The position numbers and the translations under genes are program-made. The notes beneath the pieces were generated by a model. The model saw nothing but the letters and a program-made list of their open reading frames with translations. It made no database searches and was not told the DNA's origin. From Epiperipatus broadwayi (Eukaryota > Onychophora > Udeonychophora > Euonychophora > Peripatidae), in assembly GCA_028023455.1 (NCBI GenBank), contig JAQFVV010000072.1, positions 205,001 through 269,000 of the forward strand: a stretch of 64,000 nt of DNA. Direction: 5' to 3'. Below, piece after piece: positions 46,571-57,862 of the stretch (positions within the stretch are counted from its first letter, which is position 1; each line of letters starts with the position of its first letter).

Positions 46571-48165
46571 TTCGATTATTATTAAATATTATTTATTAAG
46601 AATTTTTTGTCTGCCTAATTATAAGAAAAAATATATCTTAAAACATAATACTTATAAGGGGAGCTATTAAAAACCATATTACCTGATTCCAAGACTTCAA
46701 TGAAGAAAATGAATTGGAGTGTCTATCAATATAACATGAATATATGGATGTTTGATAATTCTAGTTTACCTGGTGAATGGTGGTTGTATGCATAGTGAGA
46801 AAGGGTGATTTGAATTTTTGTGTGGGTAAATGGTAGTGGTATATTGAAGTTAAAATGAAGGCTGCACTTATATTAAACCAAAAAAAAACCCTGCAGTACA
46901 GCAATTATTCACTTTTCCATAAGATGTTAAAATTGGTTAAAAACCAGTCCTTGTTTTATGAGAACATAGTATGAAAAAAAAATCAACCAATCTGTAAAAT
47001 ATCTCTCCAGAACAAGGATAATTTGCCCTTTTACAAAGAGGCCAAAACCAATTCCTATATACCCAGTAATGTATACATATATATTGTAATACAATATTTT
47101 TAATGAATATTTAGTTGAAAATCTTGAATGTGAGGAATAATGCATCAGACCGTCAGTTTATTTTGACTCTTGGCCTGGAGTACTTCCTTCTAGGTTGTGT
47201 TTTCTAATTAAGTTGATTTAAATGGATTACTCAAGATTCCCACCTATATATATATAGTTTTTAAAAAATCAGGCTTTTTGTTTTAAGATATATAGTAAAA
47301 CTTTAAACCACACGCACATATGGAGGAAATCCTATAAGCACATTTATCTATTTCTTTGTTTTAATTTAAAACAAAATAATTTATAGAAATGATACCCAAA
47401 ATGCAATATAATAATATATATATATATATTCTTATTGTAGTTTGAATTTTTGAAAACCGATTAGTAAATGATTATTTTTCAATAAATTAGGCTAAATGAA
47501 TCTCAGTATGTTTTTATTAGTTCTTTTAGTCCTAATAAATTAATGGGACTTAATGGACAGTCAAAAAAATCACTACACCTATAATCATTTTTCTTAATGC
47601 TTTGTTTGTTTTTCTATTCTTTATCATAATGAAAGGAATTTATAAAAGGAAACTTGAAAAGTTTAAGATCTCTCACATCTTGTCTGCAATTTTCACGTTG
47701 ATATTGAAAATAAATTTCATAGCATCGTCGTTCTTTTCAAAGTAAAATCAACAAATTGTGCTTGAGGATTAAATCTTAATCGGAAGGCAATTCTGTTTCC
47801 GACAAAATGATGAAAACTGACATATATGGTTTGTTTTCTTTTCATAGTTTGGTTATTTTTTTATAAGAAGGTACTTTTAAATACATATATGTATATATAT
47901 TATAGAAAAAAAAATCGAAAATTTATATAAGAAGGGCATTTTAGAAAAATTTGATAAATATTCAAGTACATATAGATATTTTTTTAAATATTAATTTATA
48001 TTATAGCGAAATATCTCAATAAATTATTTCAAATTTTTCTGCAAAATTATTTATTATATATATAAAAAAAATTAAAAATTACTCAATCTATAAATATATT
48101 GTAAGTATATTCTCTTATTCTTCTCTTTCACATTCTTTGCATATCTTCATATATTCATATATATA
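46571..48165. other. no gene seen
   Basis: AT-rich, non-coding on both strands; short (TA)n tracts at 47251 and 47414. Confidence 0.4.
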
Positions 48166-48170
48166 TATAT

Positions 48171-48360
48171 TGCAGTTCTTTCATTTACACTTTAATGCAA
48201 ACAAATTTTCTTAAAAACTTCTTTATTTTCCTTACAGTTTCGACTGTCCAGCAGTCTTCATCAGAGCTCTATGCTTCACTGCTTTAATTAAAAAAAAACT
48301 GTAAGGAAAATAAAGAAGTTTTTAAGAAAATTTTTTTGCATTAAAGTGTCTATGAAAAAA
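48171..48360. repeat. palindrome with central hammerhead core
   Basis: Arms 48171-48240 and 48296-48360 are inverted (ACACTTTAATGCAAACAAAT, TTCTTAAAAACTTCTTTATT, TTCCTTACAGTTT against AAACTGTAAGGAA, AATAAAGAAGTTTTTAAGAA, GCATTAAAGTGT). The 55-bp loop carries the hammerhead core on the minus strand. Related to 58671-59016. Confidence 0.9.
48230..48268 (-). ncRNA. hammerhead-type catalytic core in palindrome
   Basis: Minus strand: GCT, CTGATGA, A, GACTG-CTGGA-CAGTC (perfect 5-bp helix II with 5-nt loop), GAAA, CTGTAAGG. The CUGAUGA box and GAAA are both exact. There is one extra A before helix II, and helix III would be only AC/GU. Helix I pairing is just 2 bp in this copy, so a second RNA strand or dimer would be needed. 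Confidence 0.5.
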
Positions 48361-49024
48361 CTGTTGTAAGCAATAAATATATTGTACCGATCTCTTATCA
48401 ACTAATCGTTAATACATAGATATACCATTCAATCGTATCAGTGCTGACTGGTTTATGGATATTTAGTTATTACCAAATCAATATACTCCACTTAGTTATA
48501 AAAATCAAAGGTACAACTGATTGGATTGCTAATCTCTTTACAACTATGTACAATTTTTACTGAACCTTATTATATTTTTATTATAATTCTATCAGTGGTT
48601 AGCTAATGGATCTCACAGTAAAGAAATATTTGTAATTAATAAGCGCCAACCATTTTTTTATTCCTATAACATTTCAATACCCCATGATAGCATAACCTTC
48701 ATCATGATTCTTAATTTGTAGACTGGTATTTATCCATAAATGTTAGTTTTTAAATTTTCTATTAGATCATTAGTTATATAAAACCATTCTCACACCCACA
48801 CTTGTAATAAGTTAGGAATAATTTTACAGGCTGCTAGAAATGAGAAGACAAAGATTATAATAAAATTAACAATTTAATAATAACAGTTCTTACTTTCAGA
48901 AATAAAGAACTTTTTATTTTTTACATAGAACCAACAATAATTATTTAAAATAGATAATCACAAATAAAAAATATTTAAAATCACTTTAAAATGTGAAATT
49001 AAAAGGTTTTTTTCACATATCTTT

Positions 49025-49420
49025 AGGGTATATGAGCACAGACTTTCACACAACCCACCACTCTCTCCACTCTATCTCATAACACTGATACACTTGAACA
49101 TATATATGTCGAAAAGATCAATAATCACCAATATACGTATTTCATGCTAAAACAGCAATCATCATCAAGATTGGCTATATCTGAGCACTTATAGCAAATA
49201 TGTGTAGAGACGGTAATCTGGACCAACTGATGATTGCTGGTTTAGCATGAAATACATATATTGGTGATTATTTATCTTTTCAACATATATGTGTTCAAGT
49301 GTATCAATGTTATGAGATAGAGTGAAGAGGGGGGGTTGTGTGAATGTCTGTGCTCATATACCCTATATATTACATATATAGACACAGGTATATAATAAGC
49401 CTGTGTTTCAGTTATTTCAC
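49025..49420. repeat. family A foldback repeat, copy 6
   Basis: Left arm (minus) 49028-49170 truncated within its hammerhead block; right arm (plus) from GCTATATCTGAGCACTTAT to GTGCTCATATACCCTATA. Outer border GACACAGGTATATAATAAGC as in copy 5. Confidence 0.88.
49222..49265 (+). ncRNA. hammerhead ribozyme motif, family A (near-intact)
   Basis: ACCAA / CTGATGA / T-TGCT-GGTTT-AGCA-T / GAAA / TACATAT / A / TTGGT. Same as the 19042-19085 copy: core complete, helix I 5 bp, helix II 4 bp plus a U·U at its base, helix III AUA/UAU, H17=A. Confidence 0.7.
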
Positions 49421-50200
49421 ATATCTTTTTAAATAATAATAACTACTATTTTTTAAGGGGCGAAAAAAGTTAACCCTTCCCCTCTTTCACGATTTTTCTT
49501 TTTTAAACTAATATTTTTAAGACATAAGAGTTAATTATTAACGAAATAATAATTACACTTTGACATTAAAAGTAACAATTTGCAATTCCACAGAATTTTT
49601 AAATTGCTGAATATACTTTTTTTAGTTATTTTCTTTTATGGTTTTTATAATGATTTTGTAAGGCAAATGTGATCTTAATTCAATGTTACCTTGAATAGCT
49701 AATTTAAATTTAGTTCATTAAGAGAATTTTTAAATCGCTTTTTTAAAATGAAATAAAATTCATTTTAAATATATATATTGCTTTTTTTTATTTACTAAAA
49801 TATAACATTTTACAAATTGTTTAGATTAAAATTGTTGGCCCTTGACTTGATTCATATTTAGATGTAAATAACTAGAAAATTAAATAAAATTCATATTAAA
49901 ATTTTTTTCCCCGAGATTTATAAACTTTATTTTATTTACAAAACTTCTTCTATTTTTGTTTTTTCAATATTAAAAGCTCCCCCGCCCCCATATATATTAT
50001 AGTATTGATTTATGTTTATAAAACAATATTTGTCTTCATAAATAAAAATTCAACAGAGTTTATAAAAAAACAAAATATGTGGAAATAAAACAAAGCAACG
50101 GGGCAAAAGTAAATGGATTTGACTTTATGATATCATTAAAAAATAAATAATCGAATGTTTTTTTATTGTGCTGGACTTCATAAGAAGTACAAATGTCGGA
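49421..50200. other. no gene seen
   Basis: AT-rich, non-coding. No supportable feature. Confidence 0.4.
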
Positions 50201-50204
50201 AGTG

Positions 50205-50274
50205 AGCTCTGTTCAATGATCCATGGACTTTAAGCTTCAGGAATCTGGCATTCTACCACTATACCAAATCATGC
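50205..50274 (-). repeat. tRNA-like relic
   Basis: Minus strand GCATGATTTGGTATAGTGGT continuing AGAATGC has the shape of an acceptor 5' strand plus D-arm with a good A-box (TTTGGTATAGTGGTAGAATG). The T-arm is decayed (GGATCATTGAACAG). It may be a tRNA pseudogene or an old SINE head. A G-run (50275-50285) abuts it. Confidence 0.35.
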
Positions 50275-50519
50275 GGGGGGGGGGGCAGTGATGTCATTTA
50301 TCATACAATGTTAAAAATATAAAGAAAATTGTAAATGATATATATATCCCTAAAAATATATCTCCCCTCAACCACCACCACCATCGATAAAGATTGCAGT
50401 GCATTGACTTTCATTTGCTAATCCAAAATTAATTTACTATTTTTATAGTCTAGTTAACTATAGCCACATACCCATTTTCTGACTTGTACTAGATGGATTG
50501 ATGACCTTGCTGTTACCTA

Positions 50520-51075
50520 ACTTAAAATCCAGGCTGAAGAAAAACTTTCAGATTTCATTCAGGTTTTTTATTGTGTATCCACTTCATAGCCAAATTGGAT
50601 AATTACTCTATAATAGTCAGTAAAAGGATACAGAGGTAATGCACCACATGCCATGTCTATGATCTACAGTTTAAATCCAGGCTAAATGAAATTCTTTTAA
50701 AGAGCTTTTGGATATTTTTCAGGCATCCAGACCCATAGCCAATATAAATGATCCTTCAACAAGCATTAGGAAAAGAATGCAGAGACAACTGTGTGTACAA
50801 CCTGAAATATGAATCCGGCTAATTAAAATTCTTTTAAGAGGCCTTGAAATTATTCTTTTAGATAGACTTTCCATAGACACTACAGCTAATTGTTCAATAT
50901 TGATTAGTAAAAAATGTACAGGCAATGCATGCTCAAGCCATTTCTATGTCCTAAGGTTTGAACCCAGACTAAGTAAAATTATTTTCAAGAGGTATAGAAT
51001 TTTCTTTCAGATAGCCAGTACATAATCAATCTAGATAGCCATCTCCTAGTGGTTAATAAACATGTATCTCAGTAT
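50520..51075. repeat. degenerate tandem repeat, about 145-bp unit, four copies
   Basis: Recurring order: AAATCCAGGCTAAATGAAAT, TTCTTTTAAGAGGC, CAGATAGCCA, ATAGCCAATATAAATGAT, AGTAAAAGAATGCAGAGG, CAATGCA, TTTCTATG, starting near 50525, 50672, 50815 and 50958. Divergence between units is high, so it is old. Confidence 0.8.
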
Positions 51076-52640
51076 CTTTAGCTAAAGAATAAAACAAGGA
51101 TAAAATGATGTTTATTCTTCCACCATCTGACAAATGATAAGTCAGATAAAGCTTCACTGTTCCTAGAATAAAGAAATATCAGAGAGACCTATACCTTGCA
51201 ATAGGCTATTTATTTAAGAGGCTATTTTATCTTTCACCCTTTACGATCATTTTTTTATTATTTATATATTTACTAAAGGAACAAATTTTAATAATATTGT
51301 TAAATAATAATATTAAAAATATAATATTTATTGTATAATAATTGAATTATATGTACAATGTAACAGGATGAATAGGGAGAGGGGGGACCATTACAGGTAT
51401 ATTTTGTCAAGGCACAACATTTTGGGAAAGCCATATAGTGGTGAATTCATACAAATTAAAGAATACTCCTTATTTTAGTTTACTCAAAAAGCATAAAAGA
51501 TAAAAGAAACTCATCTGTTTATCAGAAATTATCTATTTATTCAAACTTGCAACCATTTTTAATTTATGAGCAACATGCATATTGGGATATCCACTACAGA
51601 AAACATACTAGAAATACAGATTATGAAATAAATTTTAATTGTTATGATAGTAATAATAATAAAAATACATGACTAAATTAGGTTATAATCTCAATATGCA
51701 ATACAAATATTCATCCAACACAAAATAAAATAAATGACTAAATGAGAATAAGGCTACCATATAACTAACAACAACATAATTTTATTACAAAATATATATG
51801 AAGAACATATAACACAAAATTAATTACCAATAAAATATATAAATAACAAAAGAGGTAGATAAATAAATACCTGATGTGTTCAATATCCTAAATACTCACT
51901 TGAAAATTTGTATTTATATTTTCTTCATTTAGAAATTTACTTTTATATTCTTTTGCAAAAGTAAAATATTGAAAATTATTTATGAGTGGTGAATAAATCT
52001 ATGTACCACTACTTAAATTCATACAGAAATGTAAGGCAATAATTGGTATTTGCAAAAAGATAATTTATTTTGACCACTCATTCTATTTACTTATTATGTG
52101 TGTTTTCTTATCATTTATAGCGTTTGTTGATTTAAATATTTCACTTATAAATTTGAGCAGAAATTTTATAAGACTATTTCAAGTTAATATCAATAATCAT
52201 AATACTTCTTCAAGCACACGCACTTGTGCTTGAATACATACATTTCCCAAAAGTAAAATTATTTGACTTAATCATAATACTTCTTATAAATTAAATGTGA
52301 TGAATATATCTCTCAATACATTTGCCTTATCATGACATTGAATTTTACTATCTTTAAAGTGGAAAGCATCTTTACACTATCAAAAACATATATACTTTTC
52401 ATATTGCTTTTATATAAAATATTTTCTTTATATTATTTTAATATTTAAAATATCTGCAATATTATTGTGGCTAGTAGATATCACAATCATTATATAGGTA
52501 AAATGTCCGTTTCTCCATGCTTATATAGCATATACTATAATATGTCTGTTTAACTTACACATATAATGCTGGGACCCTAATCCTCTAGTATAAAATTTAA
52601 TATAACCTTAAATGTACTTTTTTAATAATTAATTAAGTAA
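51076..52640. other. no gene seen
   Basis: AT-rich, non-coding. ATCATAATACTTCTT occurs twice (52197, 52272). Confidence 0.4.
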
Positions 52641-52644
52641 ATAA

Positions 52645-52712
52645 ATCATTAATCATCACATGATCACCATTCTTTATGCTTGTGTGGGGAGTTTTGCCTC
52701 TGTGTAATAAAT
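52645..52712 (-). repeat. family B fragment
   Basis: ATCACATGATCACCATTC, TTTATGCTTGTGTGGGG and GGGGAGTTTTGCCTCTGTG: the outermost part of a B arm with internal rearrangement. Confidence 0.6.
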
Positions 52713-52779
52713 AAATCATAAGACCATGACAAACAAATAGCTATTTACCAATGTAAAAAATACCTGCCGCATTACATAA

Positions 52780-53292
52780 ATTAAATTTGTTTGGGGTGCT
52801 TTTAGTAGATATAACTTGATACTAAAATGAAATATGCCTATGGGTTTGAAAAGAAAGGTTTTTAATAAATGTGTTTTACCAGTTATTATTTATGAATATG
52901 AGACTTCAACACTTAATAGAAGAGCAATACAGAGACTTTATAGTGTGGAAATATGCATGTCAGGAGTAACAAGAAGAAATCAAAAACATAATATACGGCT
53001 AAGAAACCAAATAGGTGTTACTGACCTCATTGAAAAAATTAAAAGACTGAAGTGGAGTTGAGCTGGACATATTGCTAGAAGAGAAGATAATGGACAATTG
53101 AAATCTTAAACTGGATTCCAAGAGATTGTAAAAGATCCAGAAAGAGACCACATGTGAGATGGATGGATGAAATAAGAATGTGTGCAGGGGTGATATGGAG
53201 AAGAGAAACTAAAAATCAGAGATGGATTGAACTTGGAGAGACCTTCATCCTGCAGTGGATTGATAATGCATGTTAATGATGATGATGATGAC
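52780..53292 (+). pseudogene. RTE-like LINE, 3' part
   Basis: Encodes VFNKCVLPVIIYEYETSTLN, RRAIQRL, GVTDLIEKIKRLKWS then a stop, AGHIARREDN. This is the same connection region as 8818-9846, in the opposite orientation. The 3' end has CCAGAAAGAGACCACATG, AGATGGATGGATGAAATAAG, GCAGTGGATTGATAATG and a TGATGATGATGATGAC tail. Stops and frameshifts make it inactive. Confidence 0.85.
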
Positions 53293-53671
53293 ATGAATTA
53301 AAGTTTATTTTGCCTAAGCCATAATATTACTATTTTAATATTTCAATTTTGAAGTAAGAATACCCAATTGCTATGCATTAAAAATATGTATTTCAAAATT
53401 GAATATTTATAGGTACTTATTTTCTTCATACATTTATTTACATTTTAAAGATCATAAATAATGTAGAAATATAAAACTATTTGTATGCTTATTTTTGATT
53501 TCTTTTAAAACTTAACGTATATATTGACAAATGTGTAAACCATTAAACATCACATGATCACCATTATTTATGCTCACACAAACTGTTTACACAGAGGATG
53601 CAAGCCAGATTAATCAATGGATACAAGAAAGTTTATGCATGAAATCCCTGTCTAGTGCCTACTATTTAATA

Positions 53672-53711
53672 CCACAGACTAGTTTCTAGCTTGTGGCTTT
53701 CATCAGTGCGG
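53672..53711 (-). ncRNA. hammerhead ribozyme motif, family B (best copy)
   Basis: Minus strand: CCGCA / CTGATGA / A-AGC-CACAA-GCT-A / GAAA / CTAGTC / TGTGG. Helix I CCGCA with TGTGG is 5 bp (one G·U). Helix III ACU/AGU is palindromic and followed by C17, giving a GUC cleavage site. The CUGAUGA and GAAA boxes are exact. Helix II is only 3 bp above an A·A mismatch. In other copies helix I is CUCA/UGGG, so its third pair has changed from U·G to G·U with pairing retained. Confidence 0.6.
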
Positions 53712-53858
53712 AGTCCTTATATCTGAGAGCACTGTACCTAGATCTTAGGATACCTAGATCTTAGGATTTTAAAATCCTAAGATCCAATACCCCAGACTAT
53801 GTTTCTATTTTGTTTAAGATCCTAAGATGTAGATACATTGTTCTCAGATCCAAGGCTC

Positions 53859-53899
53859 CTCTCTGATGAAAGCCACAAGTTAGAAACTAATCTAGGGTT
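53859..53899 (+). ncRNA. hammerhead-like motif, family B
   Basis: CCTCT / CTGATGA / AAGCCACAAGTTA / GAAA / CTAATC / TAGGG. Core boxes are intact. Helix III changed to ACU/AAU and the base of helix I is broken (T·T, C·A), so this copy is probably inactive. Confidence 0.45.
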
Positions 53900-54005
53900 T
53901 TAGATGGGTAGGCATTAGATAGGGATTTTATGCACAAAATTAATTGCATCCATTGATTATTCTGGCTTATATTGAGTAATGCTACTATATGGAGAGTTTA
54001 ACTTC

Positions 54006-54395
54006 CATGACAAATGTGTATGTAGATCAAATTAATTAGAATATTTTTTACAAAAAAGTATCATTAGGATTTAAGGTATTTAATCCGGTGATAAGATTTC
54101 ACATATGTATTAATATGGCAATATTTATTTTTAAAAATGTCCACCTATAACTTTATTAGTGGAAATGAAAGAAACAAGCATTTGCATTTTTTTGCTAAAA
54201 ATTATCTTCCAAAAAAAAACTTTTAATAATCTACATTTATTACAATTAATATACTTATATTTAACCAGTCAATTCTGTCCATTTAGAACAACATCACTGC
54301 TGTGGACTGTTCTTACCTCGAACCACATTACAGTATAAATAGCTACTCTCGTTACACATTCATGAATGAAACATCACCATTGTTTAGCGTAAAAA
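54006..54395. other. no gene seen
   Basis: AT-rich spacer between the family B foldback and a SINE. Confidence 0.4.
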
Positions 54396-54494
54396 TAGCC
54401 GAGAGGTCATCGCAGCTGCCTTGCAAGCAAGTAGTTGGTTGTAGACGGTTGTGGGTTCGCCTCCCGGCCGATGCTATGACATATGAAAAAAAAA
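54396..54494 (+). mobile_element. tRNA-derived SINE, type 1 (5'-trimmed)
   Basis: ATAGCCGAGAGGTCATCGCA, GCCTTGCAAGCAAGTAGTTG, B-box GGGTTCGCCTCCCGGCC, GATGCTATGACATATG, A11. The first 15 or so bases (CAAGCGTTGTT) are missing. No clear flanking duplication. Confidence 0.88.
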
Positions 54495-55140
54495 AAATAC
54501 CCATTTAACTAATAACGTTCTGCTCATTGGAATATTATCTAATATTCAATTACAAAATTAATTCATTTTCTTTTTAGAATATTGTAAATGTTGTTTAATT
54601 CGGTATTTATATGCATATTTGTTTGTGCCGGTGACTTTCAACACTGCCGGACTAATATGTAGGTATCGAATTTTAGTTCTTAAAAAAATTAATAATCATT
54701 TAATAAAAATACTATTCTCAAATGCTACCCTCAGAATTTTAATAAATTTAACGTTTCTGTTAATATTTTGAATTGTTTATTCCACGATACTTTAAATCTG
54801 ATGTCTTCTTCAGGCTTTTGGGATTTAATAGTAATGTTTCTAATTGTATTTTCTTATTAAAGTAGTTGTTAAATGAATCGGTGTCTTCAAATACTTAATG
54901 CATTATTCCCACAATAGAATAATTAGCAATCAATTATAAGGTGAGACAAAGAGACAATTTTTAATTTAGTTGTCATTTACTCTAGGTTCTTGGAAATCTA
55001 CCTGTTGAGAGAGAAGCAAATTTCTTCCCCTCACTTTCTTGTTCTTTAAAAACTCATTTTATTCATAAACTTCTAATAATAAAAAATGCACTTGTTTTAT
55101 TATCACTTCTGAAGATAAAACTTTTTGGCTATTATTCACT
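54495..55140. other. no gene seen
   Basis: AT-rich, non-coding. Confidence 0.4.
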
Positions 55141-55144
55141 ATAA

Positions 55145-55800
55145 AAGTTTAGTATTTGAAACACAGGCACTCTTCATATACCTGGAACTTAATTGTAAAT
55201 ATAGGGATTGTGTGAGTTCAAATCCCCTATTTTTATAAAAGTTTAGATTATTCTGTCATTTTTGTTGCCTGCCTTCTCAAGCAGCACATGAAAATTTTTC
55301 ACCAGTGTTTTTAATAGCATTCTATTCCACAAAACTGATTATAAATATAGGGGATTTGAACTCGGACTTTCAATCACCTTTCAACAATTCACACTACCTC
55401 ATATCACTGATACACATGATCACACACGTGTAGAAAAAATCAATAATCACCAATATGTAAATTTCCTGCTGAACCAGCACTCGTCAGTTGGTCCAGATTA
55501 TCATTTCTCACACACACATATATAATCAGGGCTCAGTTTATATTAAGATAGCAAATCTTCATACTTTAATGGACAGGTTTCAATCTATTCCAACCTCCAA
55601 CTCTTCAGCCATCCATACCATTGAAAATCTGACGATGGAAAGCCCAAATTCCATGCTAATGCCAATATCGTTGTTATGCCCATTTTAACCTCAAGTCATG
55701 CTGACCCCTCATGTACAGGACTGATTGAAAGTTTTAATTCAAATCCCCTATATTTATATTTAAGCTCCAGGTATATGAAGAGTGCCTGTATTTTAAAACT
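55145..55800. repeat. family A repeat, copy 7 with rearranged border
   Basis: A border fragment at 55155-55235 (ACAGGCACTCTTCATATACC ... GAGTTCAAATCCCCTAT) collapses both family ends. Then a full minus-strand arm at 55345-55735 (TATAGGGGATTTGAACTCGG to CTCATGTACAGGA), followed by an inverted border GAAAGTTTTAATTC..AAATCCCCTATA to ATGAAGAGTGCCTGTATTT. Confidence 0.85.
55449..55492 (-). ncRNA. hammerhead ribozyme motif, family A
   Basis: Minus strand: ACCAA / CTGACGA / G-TGCT-GGTTC-AGCA-G / GAAA / TTTACATA with A17 / TTGGT. The N7 change (T to C) is tolerated by the consensus. Helix I is perfect. Helix II is 4 bp with a G·G base, and helix III is 2 bp. Confidence 0.6.
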
Positions 55801-55883
55801 GATTATAGTAAATAAAATTAAAATAAATAAATTTTTATACATTAATATTTTCAAAACGTAATAATAATCAATTAGAATGATTT

Positions 55884-55991
55884 TTTATATATATACTTTT
55901 TTTTTATATGTCAAAGCGGTGCCCGGGAAGCGAGCCCGGGCCAGCTGCTTGGAAGGAAGCTATGCTAACCGCTAGGCCACCAACGCTTGAC
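55884..55991 (-). mobile_element. tRNA-derived SINE, type 2
   Basis: Minus orientation: T-run, ATATGTCAAAGCGGTGCCCG, GGAAGCGAGCCCGGGCC (strong B-box hairpin), AACCGCTAGGCCACCAACGC, TTGAC. Flanked by TAGAATGATTT at 55873-55883 and 55992-56002, an 11-bp target duplication. Confidence 0.88.
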
Positions 55992-56325
55992 TAGAATGAT
56001 TTACACTCTCTTCATGATCAGTTCCACATCAATAATCAAGATAAAAGTTGTTCTTTATGTTTTACTATCTTAACAACTATTATTTATCTATATATAACAA
56101 AATTATATGAGCTTATTATTTTTTTAAAAAATCAACTAAATATCCTAATGTTTATTTGGTGTGTCTTTCTGTTTCTTCCTCTGCCCCTCCCCCCTTTAAC
56201 TCTCCCCTTCCCCTCTCTCTTTTAATATATGTAATAAGTGTTATTATAATAGTAGGTATTATATAATTGCATCTTTATATATATATAATATTATGATTCG
56301 ATGTCTGTATTTTTAAAGCAATATA

Positions 56326-56790
56326 CGTAATTATATAACTGAATATTTGTAAATACAGTAACTTAATAATTAAAAAATATATATTTTATCCACTTAGGAG
56401 CGCTTTCGATTATCCCAGTAATCTGTTTCAACTAAAGCTTTGAAATGCTAACTTTCCCACAATTCCGTGATCTTAACGTTTGCTGCTTGCCTAGTTAATC
56501 AAGTCATGTTTATATTTGCATATTTTATTGTTATTTTTTTCAATTTGCAATATAACAATAAAAGAAAAATAAAGGAAGCTATGCTAATATGCAAATATAA
56601 GCATGACTTGATTAACAGGCAAGCAGCAAACGTTAAGATCACGGAATTGTGGGAAAGTTAGCATTTCAAAGCTTTAGTTGAAACAGATTATTGGGATAAT
56701 CGAAAGCACTCCTAAGTGGATAAATATATATTTTTTAATTATTAAGTTACTGTATTTACAAATATTCAGTTATATAATTACGTATATATA
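56326..56790. repeat. long near-perfect palindrome, family G
   Basis: Arms about 56326-56526 and 56586-56790, around 200 bp each with few differences, for example TTAGGAGCGCTTTCGATTAT against ATAATCGAAAGCACTCCTAA and TTCCGTGATCTTAACGTTTG against CAAACGTTAAGATCACGGAA. Each arm has a hammerhead-like block with helix II GATTAT/ATAATC and palindromic helix III AGCGCU. Confidence 0.92.
56651..56712 (+). ncRNA. degenerate hammerhead-like motif, family G
   Basis: CTTTAG (helix I 5'), TTGAAAC where CTGANGA is expected, A, GATTAT-TGGG-ATAATC (6-bp helix II), GAAA, GCAC/GCGC (palindromic in the other arm), T, C17, CTAAG (helix I 3', 5 bp with CTTTAG). The core is broken at three positions, so it is predicted inactive. 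Confidence 0.3.
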
Positions 56791-56850
56791 TATATAGATA
56801 GATAGATATAAATAACTACAACCATTAAATGTCTGTATTTTTAAATCATA

Positions 56851-56972
56851 TAATAATAATTCAAACAAATATATTTAACACAGTATTCAAAATTAAATAA
56901 TATATTCTTTATCAGAAGTACTTTAATTCTGAATACTGTGTTAAATATATTTGTTTGAATTATTATTATTAT
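56851..56972. repeat. short palindrome beside family G
   Basis: TAATAATTCAAACAAATATA and TTTAACACAGTATTCA on the left are inverted as TGAATACTGTGTTAAA and TATATTTGTTTGAATTATTA on the right. The loop holds CTTTATCAGAAGTACTTTAA, whose inverse (AAAGTACTTCTGATAAAG) joins the two halves of the family E ribozyme-like block in circularly permuted order. Confidence 0.85.
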
Positions 56973-57862
56973 ATATATATATAATAAAACCATCTTGTTT
57001 CAACTATATTATCTTTATTTTTCTGCATTGTTTATCAGCGTTTGATGCCTAATAGCTAATATTATTACTCTTCCTGGCTGCATAGTACCTTAATTATATC
57101 AAGCACTGCACACATAATTTTTTCTAACACAACATTTTTTTTTTACATGAATTAGAGCAAGATACATTTTGACTAATGAAACCTTACAAATTCTGTTGCC
57201 AAAACTAATGCTATATGATTGATGTTTGTGAATGCTTGCTTGTGACTTATATTTCATTATCAAAACTTCTGCTCATATCACATACACAACACAACATTAT
57301 GAATCATAATTGAAGTGTAAAACTTGCACATAGTAAAGAAATTTTGTAGTAAATAGTGTCTTAAAAGATTTAAAAATACAAAAAACATTAATCACAAAAA
57401 CAATTTGCCAGGCGCTTTCGTACTGTATACCAGAATCATTATCTGACAGAGTTTTTGTATTATTTATTTATTAAATAAATAATCCCTATACAGTGATGCC
57501 ATAATTATCTCTATATTTTGTTCCAAACCTTCTTTAACATATATCATATATAGCAGTGCTTAAGATCTGATTGGTTACTAATAGTCACAAGCGCTTGAGA
57601 AGTTTGCACTCTCTCAATTTAATTTTCAATACCGTCTGTGCTTTATGAAAATATTATTTATATAGCAGATAATAATCAACACTTTGTTTATAAGCTTTGT
57701 TTACAATACATATAATTTGTTCTACTTACAGGTATATGGTACTTTTCAATGTATAATTTACATATATGAATATAATCCACGGGTTTTTTACATGATATAA
57801 ACAAAGTTTTTTAAAAAAAATATTAATAATAAATTGAGAGAACACATTTAATATGTATTTCC
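56973..57862. other. no gene seen
   Basis: AT-rich. A block near 57405-57450 (CGCTTTCGTACTGTATACCA) has a GAAAGCG-type end like families C and G but no recognisable core box. Confidence 0.4.

Larger units (their letters stand above)
53540..54005. repeat. family B foldback repeat, pair of arms
   Basis: Left arm (minus) CATTAAACATCACATGATC to TTAGGATTTT; right arm (plus) AAATCCTAAGATCC to ATGCTACTATATGGAGAG. Centre is a perfect small palindrome (CTTAGGATTTTAAAATCCTAAG-type, about 53757-53784). Both arms retain a hammerhead-like segment. Confidence 0.88.

Noticed and set aside
57397-57480. A further hammerhead-like block (GAAAGCGCC end, CAG/CTG helix)
   Set aside because: No CTGANGA box can be aligned without an insertion, so I did not call it.
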